From contig JAFIFY010000056.1 in assembly GCA_020831765.1 (NCBI GenBank), positions 1 through 36,104 of the forward strand: DNA of 36,104 nucleotides, read 5' to 3'. Source of the stretch: Phycisphaeraceae bacterium (GTDB lineage: Bacteria; Planctomycetota; Phycisphaerae; Phycisphaerales; Phycisphaeraceae). The translations under genes were made by a program, and so were the position numbers. The notes under the pieces are model-generated. The model was not told the origin of the DNA. It saw only the letters and a list, made by a program, of their open reading frames with translations, and did no database searches. Shown here in pieces: positions 1 through 8,434 of the stretch (position 1 is the stretch's first letter; every line of letters starts with the position of its first letter).

Positions 1-1
1 G

Positions 2-691
2 CAGACCCGGGCGATCTACCATGCGCTGCGGATGAACTGGAGCCGCATGGATCAGTATTTCCTGGTCAATCCAACCCTGGAGCGATACGACCTTCTTCGC
101 GGCGTTGAGCCGGGTTCGGCGGGACTCAGGCCAATGCCGGCCGGTGTGCGAACTCTAGCGCTCAAGAGCCATGGCGATCTGGCCGCGTTTGACTTTAATG
201 CCTTCGATCACATCGCGCCTTTTAAAGATCGGGACTACATCACGCGCAGGTTCTTCCGTCATCCGATCCATCGCTATGAAGTCCATCTCGTGCTGCTGGA
301 TGATCGGCCTGCATGTTTACTGGTTACGCGGATCGCTGCCCATGGGGGACGCGCGGCGTGCCGGGTGGTCGATCTGCTGGGCCGGACCGATCGGATGGAT
401 GCCGTGGCCGGCGTGCTCAGCGCGATGATCGTGCGGCGAGGCTGCGAGTACGCGGATTTTGTCTGCCATGGATTGGACGCGACGGCGATGGCCGAGGCGG
501 GATTCTCGAGTGTGGACTTTGAATCGGATCGGGTGATCGTCCCCAATTACTTCGAGCCGTTCGCCATGCGGAATGTGCCCGTCTACTGCGTTTGGGACAG
601 GACCGATAAGCTCACGTTCAGACAGTGCAAGGCCGATGGCGATCAGGATCGGCCCAACCATTTCGAGCCGTCGAACATGGCCGCGGCGTAA
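2..691 (+). CDS. Uncharacterised protein, 5' end outside the window
   Basis: The reading frame is open from base 2 and stops at 691 (TAA), giving at least 229 residues. An ATG at 32 is possible, but the ten codons before it are open and look coding, so the gene probably begins upstream. The product is soluble, with no membrane segment or signal. Near the C-terminus it has the motif KADGDQDRPN. From memory, this ending is seen in GNAT-like or FemAB-like proteins near surface-polysaccharide genes, but no acetyl-CoA loop can be shown here. Function is therefore unassigned. It is followed by a 215-bp spacer containing a small stem-loop. Confidence 0.7.
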   Translation, partial: QTRAIYHALRMNWSRMDQYFLVNPTLERYDLLRGVEPGSAGLRPMPAGVRTLALKSHGDLAAFDFNAFDHIAPFKDRDYITRRFFRHPIHRYEVHLVLLDDRPACLLVTRIAAHGGRAACRVVDLLGRTDRMDAVAGVLSAMIVRRGCEYADFVCHGLDATAMAEAGFSSVDFESDRVIVPNYFEPFAMRNVPVYCVWDRTDKLTFRQCKADGDQDRPNHFEPSNMAAA

Positions 692-732
692 TCGGACGTT
701 GGCTAAAGCAACGCGAATCGATTTCCAACACG

Positions 733-751
733 AAGTCCCGCTTTGGGACTT
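733..751 (+). terminator. Possible weak terminator stem-loop
   Basis: AAGTCCC and GGGACTT form a 7-bp stem around a 5-nt loop (GCTTT), 42 bp after the stop of the preceding gene. It is followed by TTTGGGGG rather than a long T-run, so intrinsic termination would be weak. Confidence 0.35.
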
Positions 752-906
752 TGGGGGCCCATCAAAATTCCCGACATAACGGGTAGGGCGACCGGTGACA
801 TCACCATGCGCACCTTGAGTGGTCGGCGGGCGATCGTGTGTCGGAGGGGTATTCAACAGGGCATGGACGGGAAGCGGAATTCCAAGTTTCCCGGGAGGAG
901 GAAGCG

Positions 907-2733
907 ATGAGACTGTGGCATTTGAACGAAGCGCTACGGATCAGTGTGGCCTGCGCGGCGGTTGTGGGCATGACGCTGGTGACAACGCCGGCATGGGGCA
1001 ACCGTGATGCGGCCAACACGACCAATGCCGATCAACTCTGGCCGGGTGGAGCGCTTGGGTACAACCTCACCGGCGCAGGTGTGACGGTTGGAGTCTTTGA
1101 AGCCTTGGACAATGGCAACTGGCGCGTCCGCTCGACGCATGAGGCCTTTACGCACGGTCAGCCGGGCGGGGTCAGCCGCTTGGCGTTTCCGGCCGGGCAG
1201 TCCGGCGGGTTCTCAGGCCATTCCACCCATGTGGCCGGCACGATCGGCGGAGCGCATGTTCCGGGCCGGGCGCCCTTCTGGGGCATGGCGCCAGGTGTGG
1301 AGCTTTACAGTTACTCGGCATCGATGGTCGAGAGCCGGATGGCGGGCAACGTCGATGGCCTGGACATCACCAATCATTCGTATGGGATTCCGCGAGGCCT
1401 CTGGGAGGTGCGGGCGTGGAACATTCCCTCGGGGTTGGGTGGCGTTCAGACACGAAGCTATTCGACCTGGGAAGGCGAATGGGACATCATCCGGCACGAT
1501 CCAGCGCACGGGCGGTATGGCGCTCATGCTCGGGCGCTGGATACGGTGCTGGTGAATCAACCGAATCTGCTGAGCATCTGGGCGGCGGGCAACGAACGCG
1601 GATCGGCCGCCAATCGGTATACGGACCTTCACGGCGATGGGCGCTACGTGGCGCGGTTCAGCCAGAGCTACATCAACCAGACCGGCGTCGATGGCGTGGC
1701 GCTGGGCAACCGGTATTTCCTGATCAGCGCCCAGGACTACCCGCTACCCGGATTGAAGCCGGGGGGGTATGACAGTCTCACCGATCTGCAGACGGCCAAG
1801 AACTCGCTGGTGGTGGGCGCTGTCAATGATCACACATTCAGCGCACACAGCCCCGCCCTGATCCGAACGAGCACATTCACCAGCTACGGCCCGACCAATG
1901 ATGGTCGCCTGGGCATCGATGTGGTGGCCAACGGCACGACACTGCGCTCGGCGAGCAATCTCGGGGATGCGGTCTACATCTCCATGAGCGGCACATCCAT
2001 GGCAGCGCCCAATGCCGCGGGCACCGCAGCGCTGCTGCTGCAGCATTGGCGCGACTCGGCAGGGGGGTACACGCCTAATTCAGCTTCGATGAAGGGGCTC
2101 CTGATGCATACGGCTACCGATGTCATTCAGGATGGACAGATCGGGCCGGACTATCGCAGCGGCTACGGACTGATCAACGCCGTCGAGGCGGCACGGTTCA
2201 TCGATCACGCCGTTGCCTGGTCTGACGATTCGCTAAAGGATCACTTCCGAGAGGACAGATTGTCGCAGGGTGAAGCTTGGAGCATGGACCTGATGGCCGC
2301 CGGTGGGGCGCTCAAAGCTTCACTGAGCTGGCTCGACCCGGTTCCAAGTTTCCTGCAGAGCGGGCTCGACGATCGGCGTAGCGTGCTGGTCAACAATCTT
2401 GATCTCTGGATCACCGATGGGAACGGCACGGTTTATTTCCCCTGGACGCTGGATGTCGAGAATCCTGATGCGCCGGCGAAGCGTGACCAACCCAATCGCG
2501 TGGACAATTTCATCCAGGTCCTGATCGACGACCTGCCGCCACACTCGCTGCTGACCCTGAACATCGATCACTTCGGCCCGCTGCGCGGCGGTCAGCAGGA
2601 TTTCAGCCTGTTTGTATCCGGGGCATATGAGATGACCTCGGTGCCGGAGCCGGCTTCTCTGGCGCTGATGGTCCTGGGGGCTGCGGTCATGGGGTGCCGG
2701 CGACTCACCGCGTCGACCGCCACGAGCATGTAA
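907..2733 (+). CDS. Secreted S8 subtilisin-like peptidase with PEP-CTERM sorting signal
   Basis: A 608-residue exported serine peptidase. The ATG at 907 is chosen because GGGAGGAGGAAG lies just upstream and the product then begins with a signal peptide (hydrophobic core about residues 11-29, cleavage near PAWG). The frame is open upstream to a GTG at 838, but that would bury the signal. Visible S8 motifs are GHSTHVAG (catalytic His105), AAGNE (oxyanion Asn229) and SGTSMAAP (nucleophile Ser364). Where subtilases have the catalytic Asp, this protein reads VGVFEALDNG, with Glu65 at the expected place. The C-terminus is a PEP-CTERM tripartite tail: VPEP at 579-582, a hydrophobic helix, then CRR. 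The protein is therefore expected to be processed by an exosortase and retained at the envelope or surface. Substrate unknown. Confidence 0.9.
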   Translation: MRLWHLNEALRISVACAAVVGMTLVTTPAWGNRDAANTTNADQLWPGGALGYNLTGAGVTVGVFEALDNGNWRVRSTHEAFTHGQPGGVSRLAFPAGQSGGFSGHSTHVAGTIGGAHVPGRAPFWGMAPGVELYSYSASMVESRMAGNVDGLDITNHSYGIPRGLWEVRAWNIPSGLGGVQTRSYSTWEGEWDIIRHDPAHGRYGAHARALDTVLVNQPNLLSIWAAGNERGSAANRYTDLHGDGRYVARFSQSYINQTGVDGVALGNRYFLISAQDYPLPGLKPGGYDSLTDLQTAKNSLVVGAVNDHTFSAHSPALIRTSTFTSYGPTNDGRLGIDVVANGTTLRSASNLGDAVYISMSGTSMAAPNAAGTAALLLQHWRDSAGGYTPNSASMKGLLMHTATDVIQDGQIGPDYRSGYGLINAVEAARFIDHAVAWSDDSLKDHFREDRLSQGEAWSMDLMAAGGALKASLSWLDPVPSFLQSGLDDRRSVLVNNLDLWITDGNGTVYFPWTLDVENPDAPAKRDQPNRVDNFIQVLIDDLPPHSLLTLNIDHFGPLRGGQQDFSLFVSGAYEMTSVPEPASLALMVLGAAVMGCRRLTASTATSM

Positions 2734-2911
2734 AAGCCCAGTGGACAGCAGATTAGGACTTGCGCGGCGATTGGGCATGAAGTCCGCCTGGCCGGCCACT
2801 CATCGAAGGCTGGTCGGCGGGCATTGAATTCGACCATGCTTGAATGCAAGTCGTCGGCGAGATAGCCTATTCCCAGCGGGATCAGATTCGGACTTTTATT
2901 CAGAGTCCTCA

Positions 2912-3673
2912 ATGATCCTGAGACTGGAGCTTACGTTGACTCATGTCTCCGGCCGCGCCTTCACGCTGGTTGAGTTGCTGGTGGTCATCAGCATCCTGGC
3001 CTTGCTGATCAGCCTGATGCTTCCGGCGCTGGGTATGGCCCGTGTGGCCGCGCGGGAGACGGTTTGCGCGGTCAACGTCAGGACCTTCACGCAGACCGCT
3101 GTGTCCTTTGCCGCGGAACACCGGGGTTGGTTGCCACACATGGGCCATGGGGATGCTCAGAGTCATCAGGAATCAGGCGGCGAGGGTCGGCCGTATTACA
3201 TCCATCGATTCTGGCGGGATCACCTCACCGGGCCGCTGGGGATGGTGCGCCCCAACTTTTACTCACCGACCAATGATGCGTGGAACGACGATGCGTTCTG
3301 GTCGTTCACCTCTTCCCGGGCGGTCATTGGATACTTCTATTTCGGGAACCGTCCGGCCCTGGAGAATTCGGTGCGAAGCGCGGTGATGGGCGCGGGGAGC
3401 GATCCGGCGGTCACCGTCTTTCCGCAAAGGATCGATCGCCCATCGTTTACGGACATGGTGGTGTCCGATCTCAATCGCAAGTGGCCGACATCCAACCCCA
3501 CGTTCAGTACGCCCGGCGATCCTAAACGTTGGGGTTCGAATCATCTCTACGACGCCGACGCCGTCGAGATCAATAAATCCCATGTCGGAAGCATCGATGG
3601 CGGCATTCGGACGGTGCCCGGCGATCGCGTGATATTTCGCTTCAACTATCAAAGCGTGCGGTTCCACTGGTAG
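2912..3673 (+). CDS. Pseudopilin-like protein with type IV prepilin N-terminal motif
   Basis: The product is 253 residues from the ATG at 2912; a longer TTG start at 2840 adds a tail with no coding character. Residues about 15-40 carry the class III prepilin signal GRAFTLVELLVVISILALL. The prepilin peptidase PilD/GspO would cleave before Phe, leaving Glu at position +5. The hydrophobic helix is followed by a soluble domain with no cysteine-rich or catalytic motif. Planctomycetes encode many such single pseudopilin-like proteins, often of the DUF1559 type. They are presumed to be anchored by the helix and may belong to a type II secretion-like or pilus system. There are no gsp or pil genes nearby, so the actual complex cannot be inferred. 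It is convergent with the next gene, 29 bp away. Confidence 0.85.
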   Translation: MILRLELTLTHVSGRAFTLVELLVVISILALLISLMLPALGMARVAARETVCAVNVRTFTQTAVSFAAEHRGWLPHMGHGDAQSHQESGGEGRPYYIHRFWRDHLTGPLGMVRPNFYSPTNDAWNDDAFWSFTSSRAVIGYFYFGNRPALENSVRSAVMGAGSDPAVTVFPQRIDRPSFTDMVVSDLNRKWPTSNPTFSTPGDPKRWGSNHLYDADAVEINKSHVGSIDGGIRTVPGDRVIFRFNYQSVRFHW

Positions 3674-3702
3674 TCAGCGACCGGCGATCGCTTCAGCTCG
3701 CC

Positions 3703-4893
3703 TTACTCATCCAGATGCGAGGCCAGGCGATCGGCATGTTCGATCAGCCATCGGACCTTGCGTTCGACCATGCGGAGGATGCCGATTCCCTCCATGCGGC
3801 CGAAGTTTCCCGTGGCGGCGATGGGGATGGCCGCCTCGGCGACGAGGGCCTCGATCATCAGCCAGGGGATGGTTCGCAGCTCGGCTCGCGAGATCACAGC
3901 GCCGGGTGTGTGGTCGTAGGCTCGCAGAAACCGCTTGTATCGGCCTTCGTCGATATAGTCCGGCCAGGTTTCCGGATCATCACCGCCGCCGAGGATGGAA
4001 AACTGCAGGGCACCGTTGGCGATGTCGGTGACCCTTTGCTGAAGTCTGGCCGCATCGTAGTCGATCACCGCGACGACCTTGGATTTTCGAAACAGCATGT
4101 TGCCCGGGTGCCAGTCGGAATGGACGATCTGCATCGGCCAGTCGGTCATGCCGATTTCGTTGACCTTGCGCGCCGCATCGGTGTAGCTTTTTTCGAGGAA
4201 CGCGAGGGTCTGGGCCAGTTCACCGGCGCTGATGGGTGAAGGCTCGACGCGGTTGAGCCGTTCAAGGGTCTGAGGGATGAGCTTGAGCGAGGAAACGACG
4301 CTGCGCGCCGCGTGATAGCAGCCCCGAGGCGGCTCGTAATCCGGTTCGTAACCCAGCAGCAGCTTGTGGAACAGGGCCAGCGTATGGCCGCTCTCGGCGG
4401 TCGCTTCCAGCGAGTTGTCGTAGCTGGTGCCCTTGATGAACTCGAACAACTCGTAGATGCGCCCGCGGAATTGCAGCATCGAATTGTTTTCCGCCTTGGT
4501 GCCGATCAGGTGTGGCAGGGGGAACCGTCGCTCGGAGAGGAACATCTGAAGCCCGTGACAGAACGCGACCTTGAAGGGATCGTCTTTGCCGCGCGCCCGG
4601 CGTTTGAGGAGGAACAACCCCTCGCTGGACCGGATGATGAGCTTAGGCGCCTTGCGCGAGCCGCGGGGAAAATCCTCGATCGCCTCGATGATGCCCACAT
4701 CGTAATGCGAAAGCACCATGGCCAGTTCATGCGGATCAAACAGTTCGCGACCGTGGCTGTCGACGCGGGCACCGGTGACGCTTCCGGTACCCGATGGCGC
4801 GTGTACGCCCAATTCTTCGGTGTTCGGCAGCGAAGTTGGCGTCGGGTCCTGGCTCATCGGCATCCTGATGGGAGGTTCGCGAGGCGGCGTCAC
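3703..4893 (-). CDS. Aminoglycoside phosphotransferase (APH)/kinase-fold protein
   Basis: A 396-residue protein of the APH/choline kinase fold. HSDWHPGN (258-265) is the catalytic loop, with Asp260 as the base and Asn265 binding metal. IDYD (277-280) is the metal-binding DFG equivalent, and Lys97 in FLLKRR is the probable ATP-binding lysine. The fold phosphorylates a hydroxyl of a small molecule. The substrate could be a sugar, an amino alcohol or homoserine and cannot be told from the sequence. The GTG start at 4893 overlaps the yicC stop (GTGA), implying translational coupling. An in-frame ATG at 4863 is an alternative, and neither has a strong ribosome binding site. It is the last gene of the tpiA-secG-yicC group, so a metabolic rather than antibiotic-resistance role is more likely. 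Confidence 0.85.
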   Translation of the reverse strand: MTPPREPPIRMPMSQDPTPTSLPNTEELGVHAPSGTGSVTGARVDSHGRELFDPHELAMVLSHYDVGIIEAIEDFPRGSRKAPKLIIRSSEGLFLLKRRARGKDDPFKVAFCHGLQMFLSERRFPLPHLIGTKAENNSMLQFRGRIYELFEFIKGTSYDNSLEATAESGHTLALFHKLLLGYEPDYEPPRGCYHAARSVVSSLKLIPQTLERLNRVEPSPISAGELAQTLAFLEKSYTDAARKVNEIGMTDWPMQIVHSDWHPGNMLFRKSKVVAVIDYDAARLQQRVTDIANGALQFSILGGGDDPETWPDYIDEGRYKRFLRAYDHTPGAVISRAELRTIPWLMIEALVAEAAIPIAATGNFGRMEGIGILRMVERKVRWLIEHADRLASHLDE

Positions 4894-5780
4894 TCGACGT
4901 TCTGGACCTGTTCCTTGATCCGGTCGATCGCCCCCTTGACCTCGACGATCGCCCGGTTGATGGAGGCATCACCGGATTTACTTCCGATGGTGTTGGCCTC
5001 GCGCAGGAGTTCCTGCGTGAGAAAGTCCAGCGTGCGCCCCACCGGCCGAGGGTCTTCATCACCGATCAGTTGATTGAACTGATCGAGATGGGCGCGGATT
5101 CGGGACAGTTCCTCGTTGATGTCGGCGCGTTCGGCGAAGATGCCGATCTCGCGGATCAGGTCCACCTGGTCGACCTGGAGCTGGGCACGGGCCAGCAGGT
5201 CATCGATGCGCGACCGCAACCGCGTATGGTATTCCTCGATCACCGTCGGCGCGCGTTGTGCGACCTGGTCCAGTTGTCGGCGAATGTCATCGCGGTAACG
5301 CTCGAGGTCCTGGCGAATGCCCCGGCCTTCGGTGTTCCGCATTCGAATCAGTGAATCCGCCGCTTTCTCGGCCAGTTCCAGCGCGACCGGCCGGGCGTTA
5401 TGGAGAATGCTCTCTTCATCCGGTTCCTCGACGACGCCCGGTAGCGCCAGCAGGTTGGCCGGATCGATGGTCATCTTCAGGCCCGCATCATCGCCGACGG
5501 CCTGTCGGAGCTGGTCAAGATAGTTCCGAATGACCGCTTGGTTGATCGCCTTGGCCGAACCAACCCCGGTGCCGTACATGCGAAGCGTGAGCGTCACCGA
5601 CCCGCGGGCCAGCTTGCGGCGGATCAGGGCATCGAGTTCCGGCTCGAGCCCGGCCACCACGTCGGGCAGGCGCATCGAGCACTTGAAATAGCGATTGTTC
5701 AGGCTCCGCAGTTCCAGCGAGTAATGGACCTCATCCACGGAAGTGGAGGCTTCGCCGAAACCGGTCATGGATCGAATCAA
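4890..5780 (-). CDS. yicC: YicC-family endoribonuclease
   Basis: The product is 296 residues, close to the usual length of about 290. The N-terminus IRSMTGFG is the family hallmark. It is followed by the ELRSLNNRYF segment and ends in the conserved DUF1732 block (DFLTQELLREANTIGSKSGD, then a region ending VKGAIDRIKEQVQNVE). YicC proteins are hexameric RNases that cleave RNA hairpins, for example in small RNA turnover in E. coli. The gene is downstream of secG by 168 bp and its stop overlaps the start of the phosphotransferase gene. Identification is secure; RNA targets in this organism are unknown. Confidence 0.93.
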   Translation of the reverse strand: MIRSMTGFGEASTSVDEVHYSLELRSLNNRYFKCSMRLPDVVAGLEPELDALIRRKLARGSVTLTLRMYGTGVGSAKAINQAVIRNYLDQLRQAVGDDAGLKMTIDPANLLALPGVVEEPDEESILHNARPVALELAEKAADSLIRMRNTEGRGIRQDLERYRDDIRRQLDQVAQRAPTVIEEYHTRLRSRIDDLLARAQLQVDQVDLIREIGIFAERADINEELSRIRAHLDQFNQLIGDEDPRPVGRTLDFLTQELLREANTIGSKSGDASINRAIVEVKGAIDRIKEQVQNVE

Positions 5781-5948
5781 TGCGTTAGCTCCGGGCGAAG
5801 ATGCTGGGCTGAAGCCCGCCGCCGTGCGGGGCCGAGGACGAGCGCATCTCAGGGATCGGGCTGATCCCGGACCATGGCTTTATCGGTCGGGCGGGTAAAC
5901 CGTCTTCAGGTTGGGCGACAACGCCCCGGTACCCCTCCAGGCGCTCCA

Positions 5949-6329
5949 TCATGGAAAACCGTGGATCGGAGGCGCATCCGCGGCTTCGGCGACCTCGGCC
6001 TTGATCTGCCAGGTGATGAACATCGACAGGGTCAGAAAGGTCACGAACGATGCGACCGTCACCCACGTGAGCACATCGCCGACCTTGGAGCCGAAAGCGG
6101 TCTGGGAAGCGCCCGCCGGGCCGCCACCGCCGCCAGCGCCGCCAAACGCGCCGGTTAGCCCGCCGCCTTTGGGTTTCTGAACCAGCACCACCAGAATCAT
6201 CAGCACCGAGACCAGAACGAAATACACCGCCATCGCCTGTACCACGCCGACAAGCAGGGTCAGGAGCAGAAAGAAGCCGACGATAACGGCGAGCACAATG
6301 GCCAGACCGCCGAACAAACCCATACCCAT
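5949..6329 (-). CDS. secG: Preprotein translocase subunit SecG
   Basis: A 126-residue membrane protein, the small accessory subunit of the SecYEG channel. The diagnostic motif VLVQKPKGGGL (48-58) is followed by a Gly/Ala-rich loop and TAFGSKVGDVLTW before the last helix (about 86-106), as in other SecG proteins. The usual protein has two helices. From the ATG at 6329 (preceded by AAAGGGTGA) this one has an additional N-terminal hydrophobic helix (about 5-30). A start at Met33 (ATG at 6233) would restore the normal two-helix form, so the true start is uncertain. The gene lies 6 bp after the tpiA stop, an arrangement that recurs in many bacteria. Confidence 0.92.
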   Translation of the reverse strand: MGMGLFGGLAIVLAVIVGFFLLLTLLVGVVQAMAVYFVLVSVLMILVVLVQKPKGGGLTGAFGGAGGGGGPAGASQTAFGSKVGDVLTWVTVASFVTFLTLSMFITWQIKAEVAEAADAPPIHGFP

Positions 6330-6335
6330 TTCGAT

Positions 6336-7121
6336 TCACCCTTTCTCTGAGCGTGCCGCCGCGGCCTGGACGATGGTCAGAAACTCATCGGACTTGAGCG
6401 AGGCTCCACCGATCAGGCCGCCATCGATATCGGGCTGGGCGAAAAGTTCGGCGGCGTTGGAACCTTTGACCGAGCCGCCGTACTGAATTCGTGTCGATTG
6501 GGCAATCTTACCATTGAAAAGGCTGGCGATCACCTCACGGCAGGCCGCATGGGCCGCCTGGGCGTCCTGGGGCGTTGCCGTTTTCCCGGTTCCGATGGCC
6601 CAGACCGGCTCGTAGGCCACGGTGAGCCTGGCCATCTGCTCGGGTTTAACGCCCGCCAGCCCGTAGGCGAGCTGTGCCGCGTTAATGGCATCGGTCTTCC
6701 CCGCCTCCCGCTGCTCCAGCTTTTCGCCGATGCAGAGGATCACTTCCATGCCCGCCTCGAGGCCTGCCTGCACTTTGTCGTTGATCAATGTCTCGGGCTC
6801 GCCGATGATGTGCCGCCGCTCACTGTGACCCACCAGAACCGCCGCGACCCCGTGGTCTTGCAGCATCGAGAGGCTCACTTCGCCCGTAAAGGCTCCGTTG
6901 GCAGCGGGATAGAAATCCTGAGCCCCCAGCAGAACCCCTGGGTTGGGCTGGCCTTGAAGCACGGTGGAAACCTCCACCAGATAAGGGAAAGCCGGAAAGA
7001 CCGCCACATCGACGGCCGGGGTGTTACAGGAGTTGGCCACAGCGCGGGCCAGGGCATGGGCCTCGCTGGTGTGAAGGTTCATTTTCCAGTTACCACCCAC
7101 AAAGGGCTTGCGACTGACCAC
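6336..7121 (-). CDS. tpiA: Triose-phosphate isomerase
   Basis: Interconverts dihydroxyacetone phosphate and glyceraldehyde 3-phosphate in glycolysis and gluconeogenesis. Every catalytic element is visible: GGNWKMN (Asn11, Lys13), VGHSERR (His99, the electrophile), AYEPVWAIGTGKTA (Glu171, the base, running into flexible loop 6) and the phosphate-binding GGS and GGASL segments near the end. The start is taken as GTG at 7121, with GGAG eight bases upstream; an in-frame TTG at 7127 is the alternative. The product is 261 residues, a normal length. It is first in a minus-strand run with secG, yicC and the phosphotransferase, and divergent from the flagellar genes. Confidence 0.97.
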   Translation of the reverse strand: MVSRKPFVGGNWKMNLHTSEAHALARAVANSCNTPAVDVAVFPAFPYLVEVSTVLQGQPNPGVLLGAQDFYPAANGAFTGEVSLSMLQDHGVAAVLVGHSERRHIIGEPETLINDKVQAGLEAGMEVILCIGEKLEQREAGKTDAINAAQLAYGLAGVKPEQMARLTVAYEPVWAIGTGKTATPQDAQAAHAACREVIASLFNGKIAQSTRIQYGGSVKGSNAAELFAQPDIDGGLIGGASLKSDEFLTIVQAAAARSEKG

Positions 7122-7298
7122 GGTCAATACTCCAGAGGGCGGGAGAGCGGGCTCGGCAACGCACGCCGACGGCCCGGGATTCCATACGGATCGCAGAGTA
7201 TAGCGAGGTCGGAGCCGGGCTTCATCTCAATAAAGGACTGGCTGGTCGGCCATTGGGCCGCCTTTGTGGCGCGGCGATGCGGCGCAGGTGGCCGGCGG

Positions 7299-7314
7299 CG
7301 GCCCGCGGCTTGCT
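7299..7314 (+). promoter_or_regulatory. Candidate sigma-54 promoter upstream of the flgJ-like gene
   Basis: CGGCCC-N5-TTGCT has the GG-N10-GC spacing of the -24/-12 class (GG at 7300-7301, GC at 7312-7313). It differs from TGGCAC-N5-TTGC at two positions. It sits 78 bp before the ATG at 7391, similar to the better fliC site. The region is very GC-rich, so chance similarity is possible. Confidence 0.4.
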
Positions 7315-7390
7315 CATGAAAGGGGTGGTGCCTCGGGGTTGGTCGGCGGTTGGAGCCGCCGTCGGAACGCCCCAGTCTGGAGAAAACTCC

Positions 7391-7849
7391 ATGAATGCCC
7401 AGCCAATCGCGCATCCAGGACCGGTCAGCGCAGCGACCAAGCCCACGACGATGACCGACTCCGACAAAGCCGAAGATGCGCAAGAGACCAGAAGTTTCGC
7501 GCAACAACTGCGCCAGGCCGCCGGGCCGCGCTGGACTCGGGATCAGATTCGCGAGGTCGCCGGTGAGTTCGTCGCCATCGCCTTTTTCGATCCCCTGTTC
7601 AAGCAGATACGTGAGGATCCGCTGCGCAGCGATCTGTTCAGCGGTGGGCGGGGCGAAGAAGTCTTTCAACCTCAACTTCACGCCGAACTGTCCAGGCGGA
7701 TGGCCCACGCCCGGAGCATGCCCCTGGTCGAGGCGATCACCGAAAGCTTCGCCAATAGCCTCAGGCTGCGCGATTCGGCACACAAAGTAGGAGGAAACAC
7801 GAATGAGTCAGGAGTTGATCCGCGAGCTTCAAGCGGTCCTTCAGAGTGA
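7391..7849 (+). CDS. FlgJ-like flagellar rod-binding domain protein
   Basis: The product is 152 residues from the ATG at 7391 (GGAG upstream). After a low-complexity N-terminus, residues about 40-120 match the FlgJ N-terminal rod-binding domain. The pattern is VAGEFVAIAFFDPLFKQIRE, then a gap, FSGGRGEEVFQPQLHAELSRRMA, then a final small helix. FlgJ caps the growing periplasmic rod. The C-terminal muramidase of enterobacterial FlgJ is absent, as in many bacteria with single-domain FlgJ. The 3' end overlaps the next gene by 47 bp in another frame. It is the first gene of a plus-strand flagellar cluster. Confidence 0.8.
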   Translation: MNAQPIAHPGPVSAATKPTTMTDSDKAEDAQETRSFAQQLRQAAGPRWTRDQIREVAGEFVAIAFFDPLFKQIREDPLRSDLFSGGRGEEVFQPQLHAELSRRMAHARSMPLVEAITESFANSLRLRDSAHKVGGNTNESGVDPRASSGPSE

Positions 7850-8309
7850 GTTGGAGTTTCACGAGCAGTTGGCGGGGCTGGTGGAGCGTCAGATTCTGGC
7901 CGCGCGCCAGGCCCAGGCCACCCTGCTGCGTGATCTTTGCATTCAAGAGCGGGCACTAACCCGTTCGATCGCCAGCGCCGCTGAAAAGCGAATGACCCTG
8001 GTCGCCAAGCTATCGGAGCGGTACCAGCCGGAGACCAGCGAGCCTTTGAGTCTCAAGGCGCTGTGCGCGGTATTGCCCTCGCCGTTGGGCGAGCAGGTGC
8101 TTCCCCTGCGCGAGCGGCTTTACGACCGCATGAGCCGACTGGCGCAGCGGGTTCGCCTCCTCCGGGCGACCGGTGATTCGCTGCTGATGCACATGCAGGG
8201 TGTGGTTCGCACGCTGGCGACCCGGATGAGCAGGACCGGGGTCTACCCGGCCGGCCGGCATACCGATCGCCAGGCGTTATCGGTCAGTACCTTCAGCGCC
8301 ACGGCCTAG
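7803..8309 (+). CDS. FlgN-like flagellar export chaperone
   Basis: A 168-residue, almost entirely helical protein. It has a long N-terminal coiled coil (LIRELQAVLQSELEFHEQLA onward) and a second helical hairpin, typical of FlgN-family chaperones that hold FlgK and FlgL until export. The ATG at 7803 is preceded by GTAGGAGGAAACACG, a strong ribosome binding site, which supports the start despite the overlap with the upstream gene. FlgN proteins diverge strongly in sequence, so the assignment depends on helical character and on position directly before flgK and flgL. Confidence 0.75.
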   Translation: MSQELIRELQAVLQSELEFHEQLAGLVERQILAARQAQATLLRDLCIQERALTRSIASAAEKRMTLVAKLSERYQPETSEPLSLKALCAVLPSPLGEQVLPLRERLYDRMSRLAQRVRLLRATGDSLLMHMQGVVRTLATRMSRTGVYPAGRHTDRQALSVSTFSATA

Positions 8310-8358
8310 GTTCGGGTCAACGGCCGTCGCCGATCTGATCCGTTGGGTTCCAGGCGCC

Positions 8359-8374
8359 AGGCATCCGGTTTGCC
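8359..8374 (+). promoter_or_regulatory. Candidate sigma-54 promoter upstream of flgK
   Basis: AGGCAT-N5-TTGCC has GG at 8360-8361 and GC at 8372-8373, the exact -24/-12 spacing, 62 bp before the flgK ATG. It differs from TGGCAC-N5-TTGC at the first T and the final C. Confidence 0.5.
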
Positions 8375-8434
8375 TGATAGGTCCGTTGGATCGAGTTGCC
8401 GCGCAAAAACCGCCGGCCTTACCTGGAATTGCCC

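Noticed and set aside
838-906. GTG start at 838 for the S8 peptidase
   Set aside because: It would place 23 charged residues before the signal peptide; the ATG at 907 has a strong ribosome binding site.
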